Source: Cytophagales bacterium
GTDB taxonomy: Bacteria; Bacteroidota; Bacteroidia; Cytophagales; Cytophagaceae
DNA: 64,000 nucleotides
Assembly: GCA_004294225.1 (NCBI GenBank)
Contig: REBA01000013.1
Coordinates: 1-64,000 of the forward strand
Reading direction: 5' to 3'
The notes under the pieces are model-generated. The model was not told the origin of the DNA. It did no database searches and worked only from the letters and a program-made list of their open reading frames with translations. The position numbers and the translations under genes are program-made. Shown in pieces: positions 16,836-26,426 of this stretch (position 1 is the first letter of the stretch; every line of letters starts with the position of its first letter).

Positions 16836-16919
16836 AATCAGCACGATTAATTTAAGCAATAATATATTTTTACAATTAATTATAAAACAATTAATAAATT
16901 TTTACGACAGATAAGGTAG

Positions 16920-18353
16920 TTAATTCCATCCTCCACCTAATGACCTATAAATATTTACTTTTGCATGTAATTGATTCATTTTTGATTCTACTAGTTCAAA
17001 TTTTGCAATTAAGGCATCACGTTGAGTCAATAGTACTTCCATATAATCTGCCCTTGCTGATTTAAATAAATTTATAGAAATATCAATTGACTGATTAAGC
17101 GTATCTACTTCTTTTTCTTTTAAATCAAAGCTACTTTTGGAGTTTTGCAAATTTGACAATTGATTAACCATTTCTATATGAGCATTCAAAATAGAACGTT
17201 CGTAATTATAAACAGCCTGAATTTGCCTCGAATTTGCACTGTAGTAATTCGCTTTTATGGCATTTCTATTTATTAAAGGACTTATAAGTGAACCTGCTAT
17301 AGAAAACAATGCAGATTCTGGTGTTTTAATCAGAAATTTTGGGTCAAATGCTTCCAAGCCTATCCCTGATGTAATCAATAATATAGGATAGAAATTAGCC
17401 TTAGTAGTTTTTACATTTAAATCAGCGGACAGTAAATCTTGCTCTGCTTGGCGAATGTCTGGTCTATTTTCTAATAGCTGCACCGGGATTCCTGCATGAA
17501 TAGTATCAAGAGCAATATCAATATACGCAAGGGAATTTCTAGGGATTTTTTTAGGGAATCCACCAATTAGAAAATTAATTCTATTTTCAGTTTCAGTAAT
17601 TGATTGCAAAATGTTGTATTGTAAACTTTGATTTTTAAGAACTTCTGCTTCAAATTTTCTTACTGCTAGTTCAGAAACTCTAGCAGCAATTTTTTGTAGC
17701 TTTACTACTTTTAGTGCATTGTTTTGAACTTCAATGTTCTGCATCAATATTTCTAATTGATTGTCTAATGCTAATAGTTCGTAATAAGCACTTGATATTT
17801 CCGCAATCAAGTTTGTTACCATAAAATTCTTACCTTCTACGCTTGCTAAATATTGGTGTACTGCAGACTTTTTTGAATTTCTCAATTTTTTCCAAATATC
17901 TAATTCCCAAGAGGCATTCATTCCCAATAAATAATTAGGTAGATTAGCTGGTGTAGGTTTGCCAGGTCGGATACTTGTGATATTATCACTTGCTCCTTGG
18001 CTAGTGTACCTACTTACCTTTTCGGAAGATACACCTGAACCTATTGTCAGAAAAGGTAAGTAAGCTCCTTTTCTAGCTCTTACCTCATTATTAGCAATTT
18101 TTATTTCTTGCGTCATAATGTTTAATTCTTGATTATTGCTCAAAGCAGTGTCTATAAGTGCTATTAAATAAGGGTCGTTAAAGTAACTCTTCCATTTTAT
18201 TTTAGCTGTATTTAAAGTATCCTTTGAATTAATAAATGATTCTGGAACATTCTTATTTATTGTTTTCTGTGTCAGTTTTGGCAAATTACACCCTGTTAGC
18301 AATAAAGACAGCGTAATGACTATTTTATATGGGAATGATTGATAATTTTTCAT
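16920..18353 (-). CDS. RND efflux outer-membrane channel lipoprotein (OMF/NodT type)
   Basis: This 477-residue TolC-like channel forms the outer-membrane exit of an RND pump. It has a lipobox (LLLTGC, Cys22) and two internal OEP repeats (about 60-250 and 280-470) rich in long helices. The conserved segments AELDIWKKLRNSKKSA-like (WELDIWKKLR) and LLENRPDIRQAEQDL are visible. It lies 12 bases after the pump gene, as third gene of the adaptor-pump-channel run. Confidence 0.93.
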   Translation of the reverse strand: MKNYQSFPYKIVITLSLLLTGCNLPKLTQKTINKNVPESFINSKDTLNTAKIKWKSYFNDPYLIALIDTALSNNQELNIMTQEIKIANNEVRARKGAYLPFLTIGSGVSSEKVSRYTSQGASDNITSIRPGKPTPANLPNYLLGMNASWELDIWKKLRNSKKSAVHQYLASVEGKNFMVTNLIAEISSAYYELLALDNQLEILMQNIEVQNNALKVVKLQKIAARVSELAVRKFEAEVLKNQSLQYNILQSITETENRINFLIGGFPKKIPRNSLAYIDIALDTIHAGIPVQLLENRPDIRQAEQDLLSADLNVKTTKANFYPILLITSGIGLEAFDPKFLIKTPESALFSIAGSLISPLINRNAIKANYYSANSRQIQAVYNYERSILNAHIEMVNQLSNLQNSKSSFDLKEKEVDTLNQSIDISINLFKSARADYMEVLLTQRDALIAKFELVESKMNQLHAKVNIYRSLGGGWN

Positions 18354-18365
18354 TGTTATAATTAT

Positions 18366-21300
18366 TTAATGAGCTAATTCTTCAGTTAAAGGATCATTTT
18401 CTTCATTCTTAATCAATTTTTTCCCTTCAGCGATAGAACCAAAAATATAATATAGACCTGGAACTATGATAACACCGAATATGGTTCCGAAAAGCATTCC
18501 TCCTAAAGCCGAAGCTCCAATCGTTTTATTACCAATTGCACCAGCTCCGTGAGCAAGTACTAAAGGAATAAGACCAGCGATAAAGGCAAATGAAGTCATA
18601 AGAATTGGTCTAAACCTTACTTTGGCTCCTTCAATGGCGGCTTCTAGCACTGTTGCTCCCTGGTTATTTTTTTGAATCGCAAATTCAACAATCAATACAG
18701 CGTTCTTACCCAGTAAGCCTACTAACATCACCAAGCCTACTTGTGCATAAATATCATTGGCTAAACCAAAACCTTTGATTAAAAGAAACGAACCAAATAC
18801 ACCAGCTGGTAAAGAAAGGATTACTGATAATGGAATAATAAAGCTTTCATATTGTGCAGCAAGAACAAAATATACAAACACAAGTACCACTAGAAAAATA
18901 TATATTGCTTCATTTCCTCTTCTAGTTTCATCATAAGAAAGTGCAGACCAGTCTATATCAAAACCCTGAGGCAAGGTTTTCGCAGCTACTTCTTTTACTG
19001 CATCTATAGCCTCTCCGCTACTATATCCTTTTGCTGGTCCACCTCTTATAGAGGCAGTGTTGTACATATTATATCTATTGATTTCATTGGCTCCTTGTTT
19101 CTTTTTAATTTTCATAAATGAAGACAATGGTACCATCTCTCCACTAGTATTTTTTACAAAAAGGTTCATTATATCAGAAGGGAGCTTTCTATATTCAGGG
19201 GCTGCCTGAACAAACACTTTAAAAAACCGCTGATATTTGATAAACCCAAGCTCATAAGTACTACCTACAAAAATTGAAAGAGTATTCATAGCATTTCCTA
19301 TAGAAACACCTTTTTGCATAGCAGCTTTATTATCAATTTCTATTTCATACTGTGGATAATTTGCACTAAAAAAAGTGAATAAACCCGTTAGTTCCTCTCG
19401 CTTTTGAAGCTCACTTATAAAATCATTCGTTACGGTTTCTAATTGTTTGTAATTTCCACTATTCGTTTTGTCCAACAGTTGTAAAGAAAAGCCGCCCGCA
19501 GCTCCAAAGCCTGGCACTGAAGGTGGGTCAAAGAATTCAATTGTGGCACCTGGAAAAGATTTTGCTACTTTTTCAAGCTCTTCGATTATTTCGCCTACTT
19601 TATGCTTTCGTTCCGACCAAGGTTTTAAATTTATTAAGCAGGTTCCAGCATTTGAGCCCCTACCTTCTGTTAGCACTTCGTACCCTGCAATAGACGAGAC
19701 AGATTGAACACCATCTATCTTTTGAATGCTTTTTACTAGTTTATTAGACAAATCATTTGTATGTTCTAATGTTGAGCCTGGAGGAGTTTGAATAATTGCA
19801 TATAGCATCCCTTGGTCTTCACTTGGTATAAAACCAGAAGGGAGTTTTTGGCTTATTATAAAAATACCAAAGCAAAATAAAGCAAGTAAGCCTATGGTAA
19901 TTAATTTTCTGTGAGCAATTAATCTTAATAGTCCTACATATTTTCCAGTAAGTTTTTCAAAAGCAGCATTGAATTTATCAAAGAACCTACTTAACCATGT
20001 TTGTTTTCTAGGTTTTCCGTGATTATTTTTTAGAATCATAGCACACAAAACTGGGGTTACTGTAAGTGCTACTATTCCAGAGAGAACAATTGAGCAAGCC
20101 ATTGTTATTGAAAATTGTCTATAAAATGTACCTACAGGCCCTGTCATGAAAGATACTGGTACAAATACAGCAACCATAAGCAGAGTGATGGCTATAACCG
20201 CACCACTAATTTCACCAATTACTTTTTTTACTGCTTTAAATGGGGACAAATGTTCTTCTTCCATTTTCGCATGAACAGCTTCGACCACCACAATTGCGTC
20301 ATCTACCACAATACCTATTGCCAAAACAAGAGCAAAAAGCGTTACCATATTTATAGTCAAACCAAAAAGTTGCATACAGAAAAAAGCACCTACCAATGAT
20401 ATAGGAACAGCGAGTGTTGGAATTAATGTAGAACGCCAATCGCCAAGGAAAATAAATACAACCAATGCCACTAAGATAAATGCGTCTCTTAATGTATGAA
20501 TTACATTTTCGATAGAGGCATCCAAAAAGTTGGAAACATCATAGCTTATCTCATATTCCATTCCAGGAGGAAAGCCTTTTTTCAATTCTTCCAATTTTGA
20601 TTTAACGTCTTCAATTACCGCACTTGCATTACTTCCATAAGTTTGCTTTAATACTAATGCAGCAGAAGGGCTACCATTCATGCTAGAGTATATATCATAA
20701 TATTCACTCCCGAGCGAAACAGTTGCGATGTCTTTTAAAAATAGATTCTCTCCTTTAGAATTCGCCTTTATGATTACATTTTCATACTCTTTAGGTTCAC
20801 TGAAACGATCTTTATAAGTCAAAACATATTCAAGTGCTTCAGATTGTTTGCTATCACCTCTGCCTATTCTACCTGGCTTACCTATAATACTTTGGTTGCT
20901 TAATGCTTCCATAACATCATCTGGTGAAATATTATAAGCTCGCATTCGATCGGGTTTTAGCCATACTCTCATGGCATACTGCCTACTCCCGAGTATCCTT
21001 ACTTGTCCGATACCATTGATACGCTGCAATTCAGGAACCATGTTTACACCTGCATAATTAAATAAGAATTTCATATTTGCATTCTTATCTTTACTGTATA
21101 GGTTAATATACATTAGCATACTGGGGATTATAGGAGATATAACCACTCCTTCTCTCTGAACCAAAATTGGTAACCTATTAGTTACTTGTTGCACTCTGTT
21201 TGAAACCTGTACTAAAGCTTCGTTGATATCTGTTCCGGGATTGAATACGACTTGAATATTTGCTTCTCCAGCACTTGTAGCCGCAGAGCTCATGTATCGC

Positions 21301-21524
21301 ATTCCCCATACCCCATTGATAGATTGTTCTAAAGGAATAATTACAGATTCTGTAAGTGATTTTGCACTAGCTCCAGGATAAGAAACACTTACCATTACTA
21401 CAGGTGGAGCTACTTCTGGAAACTGAGATGTAGGTAGCATCTTTATTGCCAACATACCTAAGAATAAAATTACAAGCGATATAACTATAGCCAATACTGG
21501 TCTATGAATAAATTTATTGAGCAT
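18366..21524 (-). CDS. RND multidrug efflux permease (HAE1 type, AcrB-like)
   Basis: This 1052-residue, proton-driven inner-membrane pump has the AcrB layout: 12 membrane segments and two large periplasmic loops. The proton-relay aspartates are D408 and D409 in TM4 (GIVVDDAIVVVEAV), at the AcrB numbering. The N-terminal FIHRPVLAIVISL and the GLLGKNAVLIVEFA segment near TM10-11 are typical of the hydrophobe/amphiphile (HAE1) branch. Heavy-metal pumps usually lack this pattern. Operon: adaptor (23 bases upstream), pump, channel. Drug or bile-type substrates are likely but unproven. Confidence 0.95.
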   Translation of the reverse strand: MLNKFIHRPVLAIVISLVILFLGMLAIKMLPTSQFPEVAPPVVMVSVSYPGASAKSLTESVIIPLEQSINGVWGMRYMSSAATSAGEANIQVVFNPGTDINEALVQVSNRVQQVTNRLPILVQREGVVISPIIPSMLMYINLYSKDKNANMKFLFNYAGVNMVPELQRINGIGQVRILGSRQYAMRVWLKPDRMRAYNISPDDVMEALSNQSIIGKPGRIGRGDSKQSEALEYVLTYKDRFSEPKEYENVIIKANSKGENLFLKDIATVSLGSEYYDIYSSMNGSPSAALVLKQTYGSNASAVIEDVKSKLEELKKGFPPGMEYEISYDVSNFLDASIENVIHTLRDAFILVALVVFIFLGDWRSTLIPTLAVPISLVGAFFCMQLFGLTINMVTLFALVLAIGIVVDDAIVVVEAVHAKMEEEHLSPFKAVKKVIGEISGAVIAITLLMVAVFVPVSFMTGPVGTFYRQFSITMACSIVLSGIVALTVTPVLCAMILKNNHGKPRKQTWLSRFFDKFNAAFEKLTGKYVGLLRLIAHRKLITIGLLALFCFGIFIISQKLPSGFIPSEDQGMLYAIIQTPPGSTLEHTNDLSNKLVKSIQKIDGVQSVSSIAGYEVLTEGRGSNAGTCLINLKPWSERKHKVGEIIEELEKVAKSFPGATIEFFDPPSVPGFGAAGGFSLQLLDKTNSGNYKQLETVTNDFISELQKREELTGLFTFFSANYPQYEIEIDNKAAMQKGVSIGNAMNTLSIFVGSTYELGFIKYQRFFKVFVQAAPEYRKLPSDIMNLFVKNTSGEMVPLSSFMKIKKKQGANEINRYNMYNTASIRGGPAKGYSSGEAIDAVKEVAAKTLPQGFDIDWSALSYDETRRGNEAIYIFLVVLVFVYFVLAAQYESFIIPLSVILSLPAGVFGSFLLIKGFGLANDIYAQVGLVMLVGLLGKNAVLIVEFAIQKNNQGATVLEAAIEGAKVRFRPILMTSFAFIAGLIPLVLAHGAGAIGNKTIGASALGGMLFGTIFGVIIVPGLYYIFGSIAEGKKLIKNEENDPLTEELAH

Positions 21525-21547
21525 AATGATAAATATTTAATGGTTAG

Positions 21548-22624
21548 TTACTCTACATAAACCTTTAGATTGGAGATAATTTCCTGTGGATTGATATACT
21601 TGAAATCAATTTTCTGACCATCTCTCACTTTTCTTATTCCTTCCAAAAGTATTTTATCGCTGATTGATAAACCCTCTTTTATTATAAACAAACCTGATAA
21701 TTCAGAGTCGATAATGATTTCTCGTAAGCGAACTACTTTATCTTTATCGATCACAAAAACATACTTTTTCTCTAAAATTTCAAAGGTTGCTTTTTGAGGA
21801 ATAATGATTGCACCTTTTAGGGGATATGATATTTGAATATTTCCTGTTTCTCCATGTCTTAAAAGCCTTTCAGGGTTTGGGAAAGTAGCCCTAAAAGCAA
21901 TATTCCCTGTTTCATTGTTAAAATCAGCTTCTATAGTATTTAATAAGCCTTTATGTTTGAAAATCTGATTATTAACCATGAGTAATGAAACCATTCTATC
22001 TTTATCCAATACTTTATTCATTTTCAGATCTAAATACTCCGCCTCTGGAACATTGAAATAAACCCACATCTGGCTGTTGTCGGAAAGTGTAGTAAGCATT
22101 GTTCCTTCTTCCAATAAACTTCCTTGCCTTACCTGAAACCTATCTACAATTCCATCAAAAGGAGCATTTATTTGGGTAAAATTTAGGTGTACTTGAGCTA
22201 GCTGAAGCTCTGCTCTAGACTTTTCTAATTTTGCTTTCACCATTGCTAAGTCATTTTCAGATACCACACCACTCTCTGCTAATGATTTGGTGTTCTTGTA
22301 TTCAATACTTGCAAAGTCAAGTTCTGCTTTAGCCTTGGAAAGCTCTGCCTCATACAAAGAGGCTTTAATCTTAAACATGGCTTGACCTTTTCTTACCAAC
22401 TGCCCTTCACTTACATAGATTTTATCTAAATATCCTTTCTCTAAAGCTTTTAAATCTATGTGATTAAACGCTCTAACCTGACTAACATAATTTTTAATGA
22501 TAAGCGTGTCTTTTTTTAAGGGACTTGTTACTGTGAAAATAATCTTATCTTCTTTTTCTTCGTGTTTTATTCCACAACTTGTTATAAGCAAGCAAATGCA
22601 GATTATTATTTCAATTTTTCTCAT
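21548..22624 (-). CDS. RND efflux periplasmic adaptor lipoprotein (MFP)
   Basis: This 358-residue membrane fusion protein links pump and channel. It has a lipobox (LLITSC, Cys17), a biotinyl-lipoyl half-motif (VSEGQLVRKGQAMFKI at about 74-89), an alpha-hairpin (about 92-150), the second lipoyl half (INAPFDGIVDRFQVRQGSLL), a beta-barrel domain and a membrane-proximal domain. It is the first gene of the pump operon. The two-component genes lie upstream on the same strand, separated by a 345-base gap. Confidence 0.93.
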   Translation of the reverse strand: MRKIEIIICICLLITSCGIKHEEKEDKIIFTVTSPLKKDTLIIKNYVSQVRAFNHIDLKALEKGYLDKIYVSEGQLVRKGQAMFKIKASLYEAELSKAKAELDFASIEYKNTKSLAESGVVSENDLAMVKAKLEKSRAELQLAQVHLNFTQINAPFDGIVDRFQVRQGSLLEEGTMLTTLSDNSQMWVYFNVPEAEYLDLKMNKVLDKDRMVSLLMVNNQIFKHKGLLNTIEADFNNETGNIAFRATFPNPERLLRHGETGNIQISYPLKGAIIIPQKATFEILEKKYVFVIDKDKVVRLREIIIDSELSGLFIIKEGLSISDKILLEGIRKVRDGQKIDFKYINPQEIISNLKVYVE

Positions 22625-22969
22625 TATTTAAAATTGGTTTATTATTTACAAGTATTTATTTCATTGATTATTTCTTCGAATAGTTGCTGTTTATTTATAA
22701 AATTCTCTTTAAATCAAAGGCATCTTTAATTTATAAAAGCTAAGCATTTTACCTATATAAGGTCTCTTTGAAAGACAATGCTGCTGGATATGCTCCCTGC
22801 TTTGATAATAATTTTTTCTAAACCAATATTTGGCTTGGTCAATTTTGAGAAAAAAAGTGGTTCTATTAAAAAAGAGACTATTTGCTTCATTGCTTTAGTA
22901 TTTTAAATGATATCACCAATATTCGGATGTTATTCTTTAAAATGACTTAAGAAATAGCTTAAAAATACC
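22625..22969. other. Spacer between histidine kinase and efflux operon
   Basis: This 345-base gap should hold the promoter of the efflux operon on the minus strand, but no full TTG/TAnnTTTG pair was found. A weak TGCCTTTG (minus strand, near 22720) lacks a partner. A 45-codon minus-strand ORF (22753-22890) has no recognized similarity and is not called as a gene. Confidence 0.45.
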
Positions 22970-24322
22970 TTAAAATGGAAAAAAAATATTAAAAGTGTTT
23001 GAATTTAAACCATCTGAAGTGTAAAATATTTTTGCATTTTGAGATTTTAAAATTCTATATACTATTCTCAAACCTAATCCTAACCCAGAAATATTCTTGG
23101 AATTTCCACCTCTCATAAAAGGTTGAAATAAGTTGTTTCGCTCTTCCTCAGATAATGTTTTACCAGTGTTGGTAACTGAAACTACAAGCTCTCTATTTAT
23201 TGATTCAATATTTACTTTTACTTGATGATTGTCTGAATACAAATAAGCATTTCTAAAAATATTCAAAAACACTATTTCTAATAATGATTTATTTCCTCTT
23301 AGCTCTAAAGTTTCAACTTCTGAAATATTGATTTCTAGCTTTAGCTGTTCATATACTTTATTTACTTTCTCAAATGATTCAAAAATAACATCGTCTAACC
23401 TATAATTTTCGCTTTTATAGGTATTTATAGTGTCTAATTTTGAAAGAATTAGTAAAGAGTTGATTAATTCCGATAGTTGATTTATGCCGTCTAAAAGTTT
23501 TTCATAAAAAAAATTATTATTCCCTCCTATATTATTTTCTTCTATTATTTTATTTTGCAGTTGAGCAATCATTCGAGCTATAGGAGTTCTGAGTTCATGA
23601 GAAGCATTTGCAGTAAATTCTTTTTGATTTTTGTAGGACACATCTATTCTTTCTAGCATCTGGTTAAATTCATTTGCCAACAAATCTATTTCGTCTTTTT
23701 GTTTTTTTACAAAGATTCTTGTATCAAGGTTGTTTTCATTTATTTCTTTCAATTTCTTATGAAAATCACCTAAAGGAGATAATAATTTTCCTATAATAAG
23801 ATAAGTAGCAAACCAGCTAACAACACTAAAAATTAAGTAGGATGCTATTAATAAATAAAATAAATAAGACAATTTTCGTTTTCCAAAATTATCTGTAGCA
23901 GATACAATAATATAATAATCTCTATCATCGGAATTATAAAATATTCCATAGACTTCTTTTTCACTTTCTACTTTAAAAAAAGACTTGTGTTTCTTCAGAT
24001 ACTCTAAATCTTCAACCGTCCACTTTATTTTAGTATCGTCTAAACTGCTGTATATTAATTGAAGTTTGCTATCGAAAACCAATACCTTTTCATCGTAGAG
24101 CTTGTGAATACTATGTTGGTCAATTGTTTTTAGTAACTGTTTATCTATTTGTTTTACTTCAGTCAAAAGTTTAATAGTAGATATTGCCTTTTCTTTAAGA
24201 CGACTTTCAAATTCATCTTCCCTAAAATCAGCAAATGATAAATATATTGCCGTAACTGAAATCGCAGAAATTATAGTAAACAGTAGTGAAACAAAAAAAG
24301 ATATTTTTATTTTTAAATTCAT
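22970..24322 (-). CDS. Sensor histidine kinase
   Basis: This 450-residue membrane kinase has TM1 at about 8-30, a periplasmic sensor of about 120 residues, TM2 at about 152-178 and a HAMP domain (about 180-230). The HisKA domain carries the phosphate acceptor H242 (ANASHELRTPIAR), followed by a HATPase_c domain with N-box (IFLNIFRNAYLYS) and G-box (GLGLGLRIV). It overlaps no gene but follows the response regulator by 2 bases. Position before the RND operon on the same strand suggests that it controls efflux; the signal is unknown. Confidence 0.93.
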   Translation of the reverse strand: MNLKIKISFFVSLLFTIISAISVTAIYLSFADFREDEFESRLKEKAISTIKLLTEVKQIDKQLLKTIDQHSIHKLYDEKVLVFDSKLQLIYSSLDDTKIKWTVEDLEYLKKHKSFFKVESEKEVYGIFYNSDDRDYYIIVSATDNFGKRKLSYLFYLLIASYLIFSVVSWFATYLIIGKLLSPLGDFHKKLKEINENNLDTRIFVKKQKDEIDLLANEFNQMLERIDVSYKNQKEFTANASHELRTPIARMIAQLQNKIIEENNIGGNNNFFYEKLLDGINQLSELINSLLILSKLDTINTYKSENYRLDDVIFESFEKVNKVYEQLKLEINISEVETLELRGNKSLLEIVFLNIFRNAYLYSDNHQVKVNIESINRELVVSVTNTGKTLSEEERNNLFQPFMRGGNSKNISGLGLGLRIVYRILKSQNAKIFYTSDGLNSNTFNIFFPF

Positions 24323-24324
24323 GG

Positions 24325-25008
24325 CTATTGTTGCACTTTTAAATAATATCCATATCCAACTTTTGTGTGTATTAAATGAGTTGTAAAATCTTTGTCTATT
24401 TTCTTTCTTAAAAAGTTAATGTAAACTTCTATAGTATTTTGATTAGTTTCCACGTCGTAATCCCAAAGTTCATCAGCAATTTGGTTTTTTGAAAGCACTC
24501 TTCCATTTGACTTTGCCAAAATACAAAGCAACTTAAATTCTTTTGGGCTTAGATTAATTTCTAAGGAGTCTCTACTTACTTTCATCTCATCTACATCAAT
24601 CTTTAGGTCTCCTATTTGTATAATGTTCTCTTTTAATTGTGGCACTTCTTTTCTTCTGAGCAAAGATTTTATTCGTATTAGCAACTCTTCAAAATGAAAA
24701 GGCTTTACTAAATAATCGTCAGCCCCATTATTAAAAGCAGTAACCTTATCTTCTAACTCTCCAAATGCAGTAAGCATCAAGATAGGAACTTGCTTATTAA
24801 AGTCTCTTAATTGTTTGCAAACCTCAATTCCACTTTGTCCTGGAACATTAATGTCTAGAATAACTAAATCATAGCTTTTTAAATTGAACTGACTTTTTAC
24901 AAAGTTTCCATTGTAAACACAATCACATAAAAAATTGTGATTAGTTAAAAAAGTACTTATCTCTTTTGATAATATTGCATCGTCTTCTAGTAAAAGTATA
25001 TTGACCAT
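24325..25008 (-). CDS. OmpR-family response regulator
   Basis: This 227-residue protein has a receiver domain (1-118) with the acidic pair E8/D9/D10, phospho-acceptor D52 (LVILDINVPG) and K102 region (LVKPF). The C-terminal winged helix (about 130-225) is of the OmpR type (NLSPKEFKLLCILA, VGYGYYLK). It forms a two-gene unit with the kinase behind it. Autoregulation and control of the downstream efflux genes are inferred from gene order. Confidence 0.93.
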   Translation of the reverse strand: MVNILLLEDDAILSKEISTFLTNHNFLCDCVYNGNFVKSQFNLKSYDLVILDINVPGQSGIEVCKQLRDFNKQVPILMLTAFGELEDKVTAFNNGADDYLVKPFHFEELLIRIKSLLRRKEVPQLKENIIQIGDLKIDVDEMKVSRDSLEINLSPKEFKLLCILAKSNGRVLSKNQIADELWDYDVETNQNTIEVYINFLRKKIDKDFTTHLIHTKVGYGYYLKVQQ

Positions 25009-25302
25009 TATACTAATTTCAGTTTTTTTTAGATGCTCAAGTAGCTAACAAATACAATTGAAAGCTTAATAGATGAACTTAAATGTAACTAAAAAGCGAA
25101 TTATCACCAACAAATTATCTATAGTCTAAAAAAAATAGGTAAGAAATTTTGTAGAATTAGCTACTAAGATTTGTTCGTCTTTTGCATATCCAACTTAAAC
25201 CATGATTGCCAAACAATATTCATAGGCAAGTTTAAATAATAGAATAAAGATTTGATACAAAACCTACCAATTTTACACTTCATTTGAAGAATTTTATAAT
25301 AA

Positions 25303-26187
25303 CTAGCCTTTCTTTTTATCTCTATAAGCTCTTGGGCTTACTTCCATAATCTTTACAAATAACCTACTGAAATATAATGGATCCTCATAGCCAAGCATCT
25401 GACTTATTTGATTCACTCTATAATTGGTAAAATCTAAAAGGTGACATGCTTGCTGAATTTTTAGTTGTGTAAGATAACTTAGCGGAGGATAGCCTGTTTT
25501 TTCTTTGAAAATACTAGTGAAATGCGAAGGAGACAAACCCACAAAGAGTGCAATATCATTTAATGATAGTCGTTTAGAAATGTTTTCACGCATATATTGA
25601 ATAGCCACTTCTGTAGTATTCCGAATTGAGTTTTCTGTTGCAAATCTAAATGTATCTAGAAACTTAATAGAGCCAAAAAAATGAAAGAATAATGTAGTGG
25701 TATAATATAAATTGCTTTTGCTGTAGCCATTTCGAAGTGTGCTAAAAATCTCTTCAAACAATCTTAATCGCTCATCTATGCGTGAATCTTTTTCTTGAGA
25801 AATATTCATTGGTTTACTAAAGCCATCGGCAAAAAAATTGGCTTGCTCCCCATCGAAATGAATCCAATAAATTGTCCATGTTTTTTTAGAAATTGAGCCA
25901 TAGCTATGTGCTTTTCCTTTGGGAAGAATAAAAATTTGATTGGCAAATACTTTCTGTTTTACTCCATCTAGTTCAAACCAACCTTCTCCTTCAAAGCAGT
26001 ATATTAATATATATTGAATAACTTCTGTGCACTTTCGCACCCGAAAGTGGTTTGTTGCATTAGGATAAAATCCTATATCTGTAATGTATAGCATTTTGCT
26101 AAATGTGTCGTATTTCAGTTCATTGATTACAGAAGACGGTAATACAATAGCCCTTTCTCCAAGAAATCCACTTTTAATTTTTGCCAT
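25303..26187 (-). CDS. AraC-family transcriptional regulator
   Basis: This 294-residue cytoplasmic regulator has an N-terminal cupin sugar-sensing domain (about 25-165; GEGWFELDGVKQKV and LPKGKAHSY) and a C-terminal pair of helix-turn-helix motifs (about 192-290; LSLNDIALFVGLSPSHFTSI and VNQISQMLGYEDPLYFSRLF). It is divergent from the MFS-DUF5107-GH31 genes with a 239-base gap, the usual place for a local activator of a sugar operon. The inducer is probably the sugar carried by the MFS protein. The related family is that of arabinose/xylose/melibiose AraC regulators. Confidence 0.9.
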   Translation of the reverse strand: MAKIKSGFLGERAIVLPSSVINELKYDTFSKMLYITDIGFYPNATNHFRVRKCTEVIQYILIYCFEGEGWFELDGVKQKVFANQIFILPKGKAHSYGSISKKTWTIYWIHFDGEQANFFADGFSKPMNISQEKDSRIDERLRLFEEIFSTLRNGYSKSNLYYTTTLFFHFFGSIKFLDTFRFATENSIRNTTEVAIQYMRENISKRLSLNDIALFVGLSPSHFTSIFKEKTGYPPLSYLTQLKIQQACHLLDFTNYRVNQISQMLGYEDPLYFSRLFVKIMEVSPRAYRDKKKG

Positions 26188-26426
26188 ACAAATTTGGTTG
26201 CCAACTAAGCTGTGTAAAAATACCTCATTTTTTATAAAACAGTAATATAGTCCATATAAATAGGTTTATTTTCCATTTTTATTCTTTATTAAATCTTTTA
26301 GGTTTACAACTTCTAGTTGGAGATTTAGAAGAAGAATATCCTGAAAATGAATTTTGAAAATTAATAATTCAGTATTTTTCTTAAAAAGCATTTTGAGATC
26401 ATTATCTAAATAATAAATTAACAATC

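Noticed and set aside
22970-25008. Possibility that the two-component genes are a hybrid system for sugar sensing
   Set aside because: The kinase has an ordinary membrane sensor and lies on the efflux strand; the next sugar genes have their own AraC regulator.
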